Below, one piece after another: positions 48,801-57,045 of a stretch of DNA of 64,000 bases. Source of the stretch: Nannocystis pusilla (lineage in GTDB: Bacteria; Myxococcota_A; Polyangia; Nannocystales; Nannocystaceae); the NCBI RefSeq assembly GCF_026626665.1, contig NZ_JAPNKE010000002.1, positions 4,255,168-4,319,167 of the forward strand. The letters run 5' to 3'. How positions within the stretch are numbered: position 1 is the stretch's first letter; every line of letters starts with the position of its first letter. A program made the position numbers and the translations under genes. The notes under the pieces are model-generated. The model was given only the letters and a program-made list of their open reading frames with translations. It did not search any database and was not told the origin of the DNA.

Positions 48801-49151
48801 CCGCGACCGCCGCGTCACCGCTGGCACTTCGGACCTATCCTTTCAAGCATCTTCGTGCCGGTACCAGCGGCCGGGCGCGCTCTGCAAGCTCTGCCCCTCC
48901 TCGCGCCCGAGTGACAGCGATCGCCGCGTCACCGCCTGGCGCTGAGGACATGTCCTTTCGAGCAGCCATCGTGCGCCCGAGCTCTCCCGATCTCACGCCC
49001 GCAGGTCGGCCGCGACCGCGTCGTGCGGGTACCAGCGGCCGGGCGCGATCCGCAAGATCGGCCCCTCCTCGCGTCAGAGTGACCATGCCACGACATGGCA
49101 CTTCAGACATGTCCTTTCGAGCAGCCATCGTGCGCCCGAGCTCTCCCGAGC
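48801..49151. repeat. Convergent intergenic region with duplicated hairpin blocks
   Basis: The sequence GGTACCAGCGGCCGGGCGCG and GACATGTCCTTTCGAGCAGCC recur two to three times (near 48857, 49027 and 48949, 49107), giving a tandem structure of about 160 bases. The part GTACCAGCGGCCGGGCGCGATCC also occurs at the end of hemW (near 49190), so the repeat seems to derive from the hemW 3' end. No gene recognised. Confidence 0.65.
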
Positions 49152-50329
49152 TCACGCCAGCAGGTCGGCCGCGACCGCGTCGTGCCAGTACCAGCGGCCG
49201 GGCGCGATCCCCAGGATCTGCCCCGCCTCGCGCCACTCGAGGTTGCCGCGCGCCACTTGCCGGCGGGTGCGGTGCTCGATCCACGCGCGCGTCACCGCCG
49301 GGAAGCGGCGCAGGTACGCCGCCACCTCGAGCCCCCGGAGGTCGCGCAGGCCCGTCCACAGCCCCTCGATCGCGGCCGCCTCGGGCGTCAGGCGCTCCGC
49401 CTCCGCCGGCGTGCTCGGGTCCTTCGCCCACGTCGGCAGCCCGCGCACGTTGCCCCGGCGCAGCACCGAACCGTCGGCGAAGTAACGGGCGGAGTGGGCC
49501 GAGGGGCCGAGCCCCAGGTAGTCCTGCCACGTCCAGTACAGCAGGTTGTGCCGCGCCTCCGCCCCGGCGCGCGCGTAGCTGGCCACCTCGTAGTGCTGGA
49601 GCCCCGCCCCTGTCAGCGCCTCCTCGGCCGCCGCCAGCATGTCGGCCTGGTGGTCGCTGTCGGGCAGGCGTCGCTTGCCGCGGCGCACCAGCGTCGGCCA
49701 CGGCGTATCGGCCTCGATCGTCAGCGCGTACACCGACACATGCTCCGCGCCGGCGGCCGTCAGGCGCGCCACGTCGGCGCGCACTCCGCCGCGGTCTGCC
49801 CCGGCCAGCCCACGATCAGGTCGGCGCTGACGCGCAGACCCGCCGACGCCGCCGCCGCGATCGACGCCAGCGCCTGGGCCGGCGAGTGGACCCGCCCGAG
49901 CGTCTGCAGCCCCTCCGCCTCGGTGCTCTGCGTCCCGAGCGACACCCGCGTGCCGCCGATCGCCCGCACCGCCGCGTACAGGGCCTCGTCGCCGTGCTCG
50001 GGGTTCACCTCCACCGTGAACTCCGCCGCCCCCGCCCCCGGGAACCGCCGCGCCAGCCACTCGCCGAGGCTCGCCAGGCCGGACGGTCCGAGCAGGCTCG
50101 GCGTCCCGCCGCCGAGGTACACCGTGGACCATGTCGCATCGGACAGGTCCTTATCGACATGTCCTTCTGAACCTGTCCACTCCGCCAGCTCCGCCTCTCG
50201 CCCGCTCACCTCGCGCTCGAGCCCCGCCAGGAACGCCCCGGCATCCGGCGCGCGCCCGACCTGGAAGTCGAAGTCGCAGTACGGGCAGGCCCGCGCGCAG
50301 AACGGCACGTGAATGTAGATCCCCCGCAT
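49152..50329 (-). CDS. hemW: HemW-like radical SAM heme chaperone (frameshifted)
   Basis: About 392 residues. The radical SAM cluster motif is YIHVPFCARACPYCDF (Cys-x3-Cys-x2-Cys), followed by VYLGGGTPSLL, TVEVNPEHGDEAL, SLGTQSTEAEGLQTLGRVHS and LIVGWPGQT. After a frame break near 49795 it resumes with ALTIEADTPW and HYEVASYARAGAEARHNLLYW, LGLGPSAHS. HemW binds heme and is related to oxygen-independent coproporphyrinogen oxidase but lacks that activity. Between REAELAE and STVYLGGG the segment WTGSEGHVDKDLSDATW (about 50132-50183) is longer than in relatives and is encoded by copies of the dispersed hairpin, an in-frame insertion. Confidence 0.9.
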
Positions 50330-50657
50330 CTACGGCCCCCTCCGCGCGAGCGGCCCAGGCGCCTCCATCGCGCCAGCGCCTGCCGCCCGGAGCCCGACCA
50401 TGCCCCGGCCGAACGAGCTCGCCAGCGAGCAGCACCGCGACGCGCCCCGGGCCGCGGCCCCAACGACCCGCTGCCTCAGGCCCCGAGCCGACGCCGCACC
50501 CGCCGACCTCGTGCCCCGCGCCACGCGCCGGGCGGGCTCTGCGCCCGCGCAACGGCCTGGGCAGCGCCCCTGCCCCGATCGACATGCCCGAACCGACATG
50601 CCCCCATGAACATGCCCTCTCGAACATGCCCTCTCGGACATGCCCGGCCTCCGCCGA
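50330..50657. repeat. Intergenic region with five direct ACATGCCC copies
   Basis: 328 bases between two minus-strand genes. Bases 50581-50645 hold ACATGCCC five times in a row at 10-15 base spacing (GACATGCCCGAACC, GAACATGCCCTCTC and so on), half-sites of the dispersed family in direct orientation. The remaining sequence is GC-rich without a recognisable gene. Confidence 0.6.
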
Positions 50658-51371
50658 TCACACGTCGGAGACGAGCGCGGCGAAGTCGGCGCCGTGGGGG
50701 ACATCGTCGTAGAGCTCGACCCCGCCGTCGGCGCGGAAGCGGGCCGCGACGCCGCGCCACCACCAGTGGGGCAGCGTCTCGAGGTCGATGCCGGCCGAGC
50801 GGAGCAGGCCGGCCTGGGCCTCGACGTTCTCGAGGCTGGAGGGGTGGAACGGCTGGCCGAGGCCGCGCATCTGCAGGCCGAGGCGGCGGGACGAGCGGAG
50901 CGGCGTCGCCTCCTCGAGCCACTCTTGCGCCGACACGAAGGCGCGGCGGGCGATGCCGATGTCGGGGAACTCGAAGATGTGGCCGTGGACCACCAGCTCC
51001 TCGCCGAGCAGCACCGCCAGGCGGGCCGAGTACATCGACAGCAGCTGCTCGTAGACCGCCAGCGAGCTGCCCATGCGCGACACCGCGTCGGTGCGGACCA
51101 GCGCCACCACCTCTTCGGCGCTGGCGTAGGCGAACGACACGTTGTGCGACTGCAGCAGGCCGATGCCGGCGCGCACCGTGAGGCGCGCGAGCTCCGAGTC
51201 GAGCGGGTCGTTGGCGCGGGCGCGCATCTCCAGCAGGCGGGCCACGCCCTCGGGGCGCGGCGCGAACTGCATCACCAGACGGAACCCGGGCATCGGCTCG
51301 TGATCGCCGAGCACGCGGAAGGCGGAGAACTTACCCCAGGTGTGATTGCCTTGGACCTCGACGCTGTGCAT
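50658..51371 (-). CDS. Uncharacterised protein with weak resemblance to Thg1-like nucleotidyltransferases
   Basis: 237 residues, single frame, no signal. The middle part SHNVSFAYASAEEVVALV, SSLAVYEQLLSMYSARLAVLLG and HGHIFEFPDIGIARRAFVSAQEWLEEA follows the spacing of tRNA-His guanylyltransferase-like proteins (a segment like 'YTQSDEIS', then a helix, then a strand and 'F(D)AR...P....V..Y...R'). The catalytic Asp-containing DGR and SDE motifs are not evident (AEE stands at the second site), so if related it is degenerate. It precedes the kinase gene at 51445 on the same strand and lies upstream of hemW. Alternative: an unrelated family. Confidence 0.45.
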   Translation of the reverse strand: MHSVEVQGNHTWGKFSAFRVLGDHEPMPGFRLVMQFAPRPEGVARLLEMRARANDPLDSELARLTVRAGIGLLQSHNVSFAYASAEEVVALVRTDAVSRMGSSLAVYEQLLSMYSARLAVLLGEELVVHGHIFEFPDIGIARRAFVSAQEWLEEATPLRSSRRLGLQMRGLGQPFHPSSLENVEAQAGLLRSAGIDLETLPHWWWRGVAARFRADGGVELYDDVPHGADFAALVSDV

Positions 51372-51444
51372 CGGCTTTCTCGTCTCGCCCGTCGCCCGCT
51401 TCTTGCTGGTGTCGCTGCTGTCTCCGGCCTTCGGCCGCTGCGCG

Positions 51445-53019
51445 CTACTTCATCGAGAACATCGTGTACGCGACGTAGCCGAGCCCACCGAGGCCGAACA
51501 GCACGAGGATCCACGTGATGGCCGCGCTGCCCTGCTTGGTCTGCTCGGCCATGATGCCGTGACCGAAGCTGGTGCTCGTCGCGCCCGGGTCGACCACCAC
51601 CACCGGCACCGACGCCGTCGACGTCGTCGGGTTCGGCGCGCGGCCCGAGGCCAGCGAGCGGTTGGCGCCGGTCGGCGGCCGGCGCGGGCCGGAGCCCATG
51701 CTCTGCGCGGCGCTCGGCGGCACCGTCTTGTGGCGCGCCGACTGGTTCTTGCGGGCCCGGCGAGCGCCGGCCACCGCCGCCGCCTCGGACGCCGCGCGCT
51801 GGCTGCGGGTCGTCGGCGCCGAGCCGGTCGACGGCTTCTGCTGCGCCTGCGCCTGCGCCTGCGCCTGTTGCTGCTGCACCTGTTGCAGCCGCTGGGCCTC
51901 GGCGAGCACCGCGTCGAGGTTGCCGATCGTCATCGACTTCTTGCTGCGCGTGTCGGACTGCGCCGGCTTGGCCCAGTCGGGCGCGTCGTCCTTGTCGGGC
52001 TGCGAGTCGAGGCGGTCGAACTGGTCGAAGTCGAGGGCCTCGTCGGCGAGGTCGTCGTAGAGGTCGTCGTAGTTGACCTCGGCCGGCGCGCCCTCGCCGA
52101 ACATCTCGGACATGTAGTTCGAGAGGATGCGCGGCGTGCTGCGGATGCCGGCCTCTTCCGTGAACCGCTCGAGGTCACGGAACATGTGGTCGCAGTTCTG
52201 GTAGCGCTCGGCCGGGTCGACCTCGAGCGCCTTCATGATGATCGCCTCGAGCGCCGGCGGGAACTCGGGGTCGACGAACGTCGGCGCCGGGATGTCGCCC
52301 TCGACGATGCGCTCCGCGACCTCCTCCGCGGCGCCGCGGAACAGTCGCCGGCTGAGGCACATCTCGTAGAGCACCACGCCGAGCGCGAAGATGTCGGCCC
52401 GCGCGTCGATCGGGTGGCCGAGCACCTGCTCCGGGGCCATGTAGGCCAGCTTGCCGGCGAACTGGCCCTCGCCGCCGCCCTGCACGCTCGCGCGCGTGGC
52501 CGCGATGCCGAAGTCGACGATCTTGCAGGTGCCGTCGTAGCCGACGTGGATGTTGGTCGGGTTGATGTCGCGGTGGCACAGCCCGAGCAGGCGCCCGCGA
52601 TCGTCGGCCCTCGAATGGACGTAGTAGAGCCCCTCGAGCGCCTGCATGATGATGCCGAGCGAGATCTGCAGCGGCAGGTGCAGCCCCGTCTTGGCCGACT
52701 TGCGCAGCACCGCCACCAGCTCCTGTCCCTTCAGGAGCTCCATGGCGATGAAGTACTCGCCGCCGATCTCGCCGAGATCGTAGGTGTGCACCACGTTCTG
52801 GTGCGTGAGCGTGGCGGCGACGCGGGCCTCGTCGAGGAACATGCGCACGACGTTCGGCCGCTCGGCGAACTCCTCGCGCAACCGCTTGATCACCAGCTCC
52901 TTGGCGAAGCCCTCGATGCCGGAGTACGTGGCGCGATAGATCTCGGCCATGCCGCCGGTAGCGATGTGCTCGACCAGCACATATTTGTCGCCGAAGGGCG
53001 TTGGCTCAATGTTGCTCAA
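51445..53019 (-). CDS. Tail-anchored Ser/Thr protein kinase (PKN type)
   Basis: 524 residues. Kinase domain over about residues 10-295: glycine loop IATGGMAEIYRA, beta-3 lysine in ELVIKRLREEF, catalytic loop HRDINPTN, DFG in CKIVDFGIA, and KLAYMAPEQVLG; the catalytic set is complete, with Asn for the usual Lys in HRDxK. A long, low-complexity spacer (Gln/Ala repeats, Pro/Ser/Arg-rich) leads to a single helix at the very C-terminus (AAITWILVLFGLGGLGYVAYTMF), so the protein is anchored by its tail with the kinase in the cytoplasm. A short inter-gene gap links it to the gene at 50658. Confidence 0.93.
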   Translation of the reverse strand: MSNIEPTPFGDKYVLVEHIATGGMAEIYRATYSGIEGFAKELVIKRLREEFAERPNVVRMFLDEARVAATLTHQNVVHTYDLGEIGGEYFIAMELLKGQELVAVLRKSAKTGLHLPLQISLGIIMQALEGLYYVHSRADDRGRLLGLCHRDINPTNIHVGYDGTCKIVDFGIAATRASVQGGGEGQFAGKLAYMAPEQVLGHPIDARADIFALGVVLYEMCLSRRLFRGAAEEVAERIVEGDIPAPTFVDPEFPPALEAIIMKALEVDPAERYQNCDHMFRDLERFTEEAGIRSTPRILSNYMSEMFGEGAPAEVNYDDLYDDLADEALDFDQFDRLDSQPDKDDAPDWAKPAQSDTRSKKSMTIGNLDAVLAEAQRLQQVQQQQAQAQAQAQQKPSTGSAPTTRSQRAASEAAAVAGARRARKNQSARHKTVPPSAAQSMGSGPRRPPTGANRSLASGRAPNPTTSTASVPVVVVDPGATSTSFGHGIMAEQTKQGSAAITWILVLFGLGGLGYVAYTMFSMK

Positions 53020-53265
53020 GGCGGCCCCAGATTAACGGATCTGCGATCTGTCGCCAAGCCCCGGCGGCCCGCAGCGCCCGGCGGCCGCGGCCTCGGCGAT
53101 AAAGTCGCGGCCTTGCGGGCGAAATCCCCGGCGCCCGCGCCCGAGGGCGGCGGCTCGCGCGACGGGGACCTGCACCTGCGCCTCGGCCGCAACCGGGATC
53201 GCGCACGCCCATTGGTAGGCGAGTGCCCACCTGTCGGCGGCGACACTTCGGCCCCGGGAGGCGCG

Positions 53266-54315
53266 TCAGTCCCGTTCGGGCTTCAGGTCGCGCTGCATCA
53301 GCGCCGCCACGGCCCGGCGCACGCTCATGCCCTCGTAGAGGATGGCGTGCATGATCTGGGTGATCGGCATCTCGACTTGCTCGCGCTGGGCCAGGCGATG
53401 AGCGCTGAGCGTATTGTTGACGCCCTCGGCGACCATCCCCATCTCGTCGAGGATCTCCTGCAGCGCCCGACCCTGCCCGAGCGCCAGCCCGACCCTGCGA
53501 TTGCGCGACAGACCGCCGGTGCAGGTGAGCACGAGGTCGCCGAGCCCGGCCAGCCCCGACAGCGTGACGGGGTCGGCGCCGAGGGCGATGCACAGGCGAC
53601 CGATCTCCGCCAGCCCGCGCGTGATCAGGGCCGCGCGCGCGTTCTGGCCCAGGCCGGCGCCGTCGCACACGCCGGCGGCCAGGGCGATCACGTTCTTGAA
53701 CGCCCCGCCGAGCTCGACGCCGACGACGTCGTCGGTGACGTAGACCCGCAGCCCGTCGCCGTGCATCCACTGCTGGATCGCCGCCGCCGCCGCCGCGTCG
53801 GCGCTGGCGATCACCACCGCCGTCGGCAAGCCGCGGGCGACCTCGGCGGCGAAGCTCGGCCCGCCGAGCACCGCCATCCGCTCCGCATGTTCTTTGGGCA
53901 ATGTCTCTTGGACCACGTCGGCCATGGTCCGCAGGCTGTCGATCTCGACCCCCTTGGCGGCCACCAGGTAGAACGGCGCCGCGTCGCCCAGCTCGGCCAG
54001 CGCCGCGCGGACCTGCTGGAGCGTGGCCCTGAGCCCGTGGCTGGGGATGGCGAGGATGACGAAGCCGGCGCCCGCAAGCGCGCGGCCGAGGTCGTGCTCG
54101 ACCGCGAGGTTGTCGGGGAACGGGAACTCGGCCAGGTAGCGCGCGTTGACGCGGGCGGCCGCCATCGCCTCGAAGTGTTCGACGCTGCGGGTCCACAGCC
54201 GGACGGGCAGCCCGCGGCGGGCGCAGTGGAGGGCCAGCGCGGTGCCCCAACTGCCGGCGCCGAGCACGGCGACCGTCGGTGGCGGCGGGGACGCGGGAGC
54301 GTTCGTCATCGCCAC
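53266..54315 (-). CDS. gpsA: Glycerol-3-phosphate dehydrogenase [NAD(P)+]
   Basis: 349 residues. NAD(P)-binding GAGSWGTALALHCARRGLPV at the N-terminus, the catalytic lysine region LVAAKGVEID, GGPSFAAEVARGLPTAVVIAS, the conserved lysine in VELGGAFKNVIALAAGVCDG, and substrate-domain GLAGLGDLVLTCTGGLSRNRRVG. It reduces dihydroxyacetone phosphate to sn-glycerol-3-phosphate for phospholipid synthesis. It lies 21 bases downstream of the thioesterase gene and is probably co-transcribed with it. Confidence 0.95.
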   Translation of the reverse strand: MAMTNAPASPPPPTVAVLGAGSWGTALALHCARRGLPVRLWTRSVEHFEAMAAARVNARYLAEFPFPDNLAVEHDLGRALAGAGFVILAIPSHGLRATLQQVRAALAELGDAAPFYLVAAKGVEIDSLRTMADVVQETLPKEHAERMAVLGGPSFAAEVARGLPTAVVIASADAAAAAAIQQWMHGDGLRVYVTDDVVGVELGGAFKNVIALAAGVCDGAGLGQNARAALITRGLAEIGRLCIALGADPVTLSGLAGLGDLVLTCTGGLSRNRRVGLALGQGRALQEILDEMGMVAEGVNNTLSAHRLAQREQVEMPITQIMHAILYEGMSVRRAVAALMQRDLKPERD

Positions 54316-54336
54316 TGGTTTTACACCGCGCCCGCG

Positions 54337-54771
54337 TCAGCGCGCGACCACCGGGAACGCCGCCCGCAGCTCCTCGGGCACGCGCGTCAGTGAGTGGCCG
54401 GCGAGCTTGACGAACACCCAGCGGGTCTCGGCGGTCGCCAGCACCACGGCGTCGGCGGGGCGCACGATCTCGTAGCGGCGCAGCGAGTGGATCTTCCCCA
54501 TCTCCGCCACCCACGTGCGGACGACCACGGCGTCGCCGAGGCGAGCCGGGCGGAGGTACTCGATCGCGTGCGAGCGCACCACCCACGTCGCCCCGAGCTC
54601 GCGGTAGCGCGCGAACGGCCAGCCGACCGCGATCGAGTGCGCCTTCGCGGCCGTCTGCGTCCACGCCAGGTAGTGGAGGTTGTTGACGTGGTCGAGCTCG
54701 TCGATCTCGTCGGCCGCGACCGTGTGGTGGTGATCGAACACGCCCGGGATCGCCGCGAGGTCGGCCGTCAT
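54337..54771 (-). CDS. Acyl-CoA thioesterase, 4-hydroxybenzoyl-CoA thioesterase (YbgC/FadM) type
   Basis: 144 residues from ATG 54771; ATG 54822 is also in frame and neither has a clear ribosome site. The hotdog-fold motif DELDHVNNLHYLAWTQTAAKAH has the catalytic Asp/His/Asn region, followed by RSHAIEYLRPARLGDAVVVRTWV and VLATAETRWVFVK. Enzymes of this type hydrolyse acyl-CoA or acyl-ACP thioesters. Coupling with gpsA suggests a link to lipid metabolism; the substrate is unknown. Confidence 0.85.
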   Translation of the reverse strand: MTADLAAIPGVFDHHHTVAADEIDELDHVNNLHYLAWTQTAAKAHSIAVGWPFARYRELGATWVVRSHAIEYLRPARLGDAVVVRTWVAEMGKIHSLRRYEIVRPADAVVLATAETRWVFVKLAGHSLTRVPEELRAAFPVVAR

Positions 54772-55213
54772 GCGGCGCGAGTAGAGCACGGCGCCTCGCG
54801 CCGCGACCGGAGCATCGGCCACGCGGAGCCGCGTCGCTCGTCGGTCGCAGGCGGCCCGGCATGCGCCTCTCCTCGCGCCCTTCCCGGCCGCCGGCCTCCG
54901 CGCGAGGACTGCTCGATGCCCCGCTCGCTACGCCGGGCGCGGGCGCGAGCCTCAGCGCGGCGCGTCGGCGGCCGGGCTCGGCGTCTGCGGGCCCAGCACC
55001 AGCAGCGTCGCCCGGTGCGAGGCGATCCTCCGGGCACCCGCCGGATCGCGTCGACGTCGAACACCTTCTTCACCGCCGGTCGCGGCCCCGCCTGCACCCC
55101 ACCCATGGCGCGAAGCTAGCTGCACGGCGGGCCCGGGCGCAAGGGTCGGCGGGTGGTGGCAGAGCGCCCTCGCCCGCGCGCGCGTGCTAGCGTCGGCCCC
55201 GACCTCGCCGCCG
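54772..55213. other. Divergent intergenic region
   Basis: 442 bases between the divergent thioesterase and Cys-rich genes. Apart from the weak small open frame at 54952-55106, nothing was recognised: no TGTCC hairpin and no clear promoter. Confidence 0.4.
54952..55106 (-). CDS. Possible small protein (frameshifted), weak
   Basis: From ATG 55106 the sequence reads MGGVQAGPRPAVKKVFDVDAIRRVP. If one base is missing near 55030, it continues as RRIASHRATLLVLGPQTPSPAADAPR to a stop at 54952. The composition is protein-like (KKVFDVDAI, HRATLLVLGPQ) compared with the Arg/Pro shadow frames around. It would be a peptide of about 51 residues. No family recognised; it may be chance. Confidence 0.3.
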
Positions 55214-56190
55214 ATGCTCCCGCCGCTGTACGGCCGCTGGATCTCCGACCTGCTCGGAGGGCCATTACCCGAAGAACAGGCCGCGACCTGCAGCGACTGC
55301 GTGCAGTGTCAGAGCCACGTGCCCGAGGGCTATCGCTTCGCCGACGCCACCAAGTGCTGCACCTACGTGCCCGCGCTGCCCAACTTCCTGGTCGGCGGCG
55401 CGCTCAAGGCCGGCTCGCTCGCCGGGCGCGAGCGGCTGCTGCGGCGCATGGTCGCGCAGCCTGACAGCATCACCCCGCACGGGCTCGACGCCACCGACGA
55501 CGAGCGCGACCGTTACCGCGACATCCTCGCCGCCGAGCAGTTCGGCCGCGATGCCTCCCTCTTCTGCCCTTACTACCTCGCCGAGGCCGGCGGCCTGTGC
55601 GGCGTGTGGCGCAACCGCAACGGCATCTGCGCCACCTGGTACTGCAAGCACGACCGCGGCGCGCGCGGCCAGCGGTTCTGGCAGGCGCTCGAGGTGCTGC
55701 TCACCGCCGTCGAGCGCGAGCTCAGCCACTGGTGCGCCTGCACGATCCTCTTCGAAGAGACCCCGCCGGTCGAGGGCGGCGAGGCCGCGTGGAGCTGGTG
55801 GGCGGGCCGCGAGGGCGACTTCTTTCGCCGCTGCGCCGAGCTCGTCGAGGCGCTCGGCTGGTCCGAAGTACAGGCCCTCGTCGGGCCCGCGATCGAGACC
55901 CAGGTCGGCGACCTCCTGGCCGCCCACGCCGCGCTCGCCGGGCCGCTGCCCGACTCCTTGCAGCTCGGCACGATCCGCGTCTCGCACCGCGGCGACGAGC
56001 GCAGCCGCGTCGTCACCTACCTCGACACCGACGCCCTCGAGCTGCCGACCGCCCTCCTCGACCTCCTGCCGCGCTTCGACGGCCGCCCCACTGGCGCTGT
56101 CCTCGCCAAGCTGCGCGGCCTCGGCGTCGAGGTCTCCCCGCCCTCCTGCGCATGCTCGTCGACTTCGAGCTGCTCACCGCCACCGCCTGA
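55214..56190 (+). CDS. Cys-rich protein, putative metal-binding (YkgJ-like pattern, frameshifted)
   Basis: About 325 residues from ATG 55214. The N-terminal third carries clustered cysteines: TCSDCVQCQSHVP, KCCTYVPALPNF, FCPYYLAEAGGLCGVWRNRNGICATWYCKHD. The order CxxC, CC, CPY, CGVWxxRxxxCATWYC resembles YkgJ-family proteins thought to bind zinc or iron chelates. The rest is helical (VLLTAVERELSHWCACTILFEE, FFRRCAELVEALGWSEVQALVG) with no known domain. The frame changes near 56140 so that the end reads ALLRMLVDFELLTATA. No signal peptide; cytoplasmic. Confidence 0.68.
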
Positions 56191-56249
56191 TCTTCCAAAC
56201 CCTCGGCCCGCCGCCCGCCACCGCGAGCGGACCGCCGCGAGCGACTGCC

Positions 56250-56310
56250 CGTTCGGACATGTGCAGGGCGCCATGTCCTGTCGAGCATGTCCCCTAGAAC
56301 ATCTCCTCGC
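56250..56310. repeat. Cluster of ACATGT/CATGTCC half hairpins
   Basis: GGACATGTGCAGG, CCATGTCCTGTCGAGCATGTCC and AGAACATCTCC follow each other within 60 bases after the Cys-rich gene. They belong to the dispersed family in a degenerate form. The stretch lies in the 210-base gap before the M23 peptidase gene. Confidence 0.55.
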
Positions 56311-56400
56311 GTCGGCCTCGCCGGCCCGGCCCCAGGGCCCCGCCGCCGGCTTTCGGCGGCGCTCGACGGCGACGCGCGGATCTGCTAGGGTGCGCGCGCC

Positions 56401-57044
56401 GTGACGCTGTCCCTCCGGACATCCTCACCCGTCCTCCTCGCCGCGGTCCTCGCGTGCGGAAAGACCGACGAGCCCGCAGCGCCGGTCGAGGCCGCGACGG
56501 AGACGGCTGCCCCGGCCGAGGCGCCCGCCGAGGAGCCGGCGCCGCCGCGCGACCCGTTCGCCGCCGAGGGCATCGAGGCCGCGCGTCCGGGCCTGCGCTT
56601 CGGCTGGCCGGTCGAGAGTCCGCACATCACCTCTTACTTCGGCTGGCGCACCAACCCGATGACGGGCGTCGGCACCAAGCTGCACCGCGGCCTCGACCTG
56701 CGCGGCGGGATCGGCGACCTCATCCTCAGCATCGGCCCCGGCGTGGTCCAGTTCGCCGGCCAGGACATGCTGCTCGGCAACCTCGTGATCGTCGACCACG
56801 GCCTCGGCGTCACCTCCTACTACGGGCACATGCACGACATCCTGGTCCACGTCGGCCTGCCCGTCGACCGCGGCACCGCCCTCGGCCTGGTCGGCAACAC
56901 CGGCCGCAGCGAGGCCCGCACCTCCACCTCACCGTCAAGATCGGCGCCCTCGCCGTCGACCCGCTGTGGCTCATCGGCGCCCCCCTGCACGGCTACCCCG
57001 GCCTGCCGGCGCTGGCCGAGGCCGACACCGACGTCGAGTACTGA
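56401..57044 (+). CDS. M23-family peptidase, lipoprotein (frameshifted)
   Basis: About 214 residues. A signal with lipobox (SSPVLLAAVLACG) is followed by an acidic, Ala/Pro-rich linker and an M23 (LytM-like) domain: FGWPVESPHITSYFGWR, metal ligand His/Asp in HRGLDLRG, VIVDHGLGVTSYYGHMHDI, and after a frame break near 56930 the second HxH motif (PHLHLTVKIG). Such proteins cleave peptidoglycan cross-bridges. The GTG start and the first codons (MTLSLRTSS) lie in a TGTCC hairpin copy (CTGTCC-CTCC-GGACAT, 56407-56422), so this element forms part of the signal peptide. It converges with the flavoprotein gene, which ends two bases away. Confidence 0.82.
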
Positions 57045-57045
57045 C

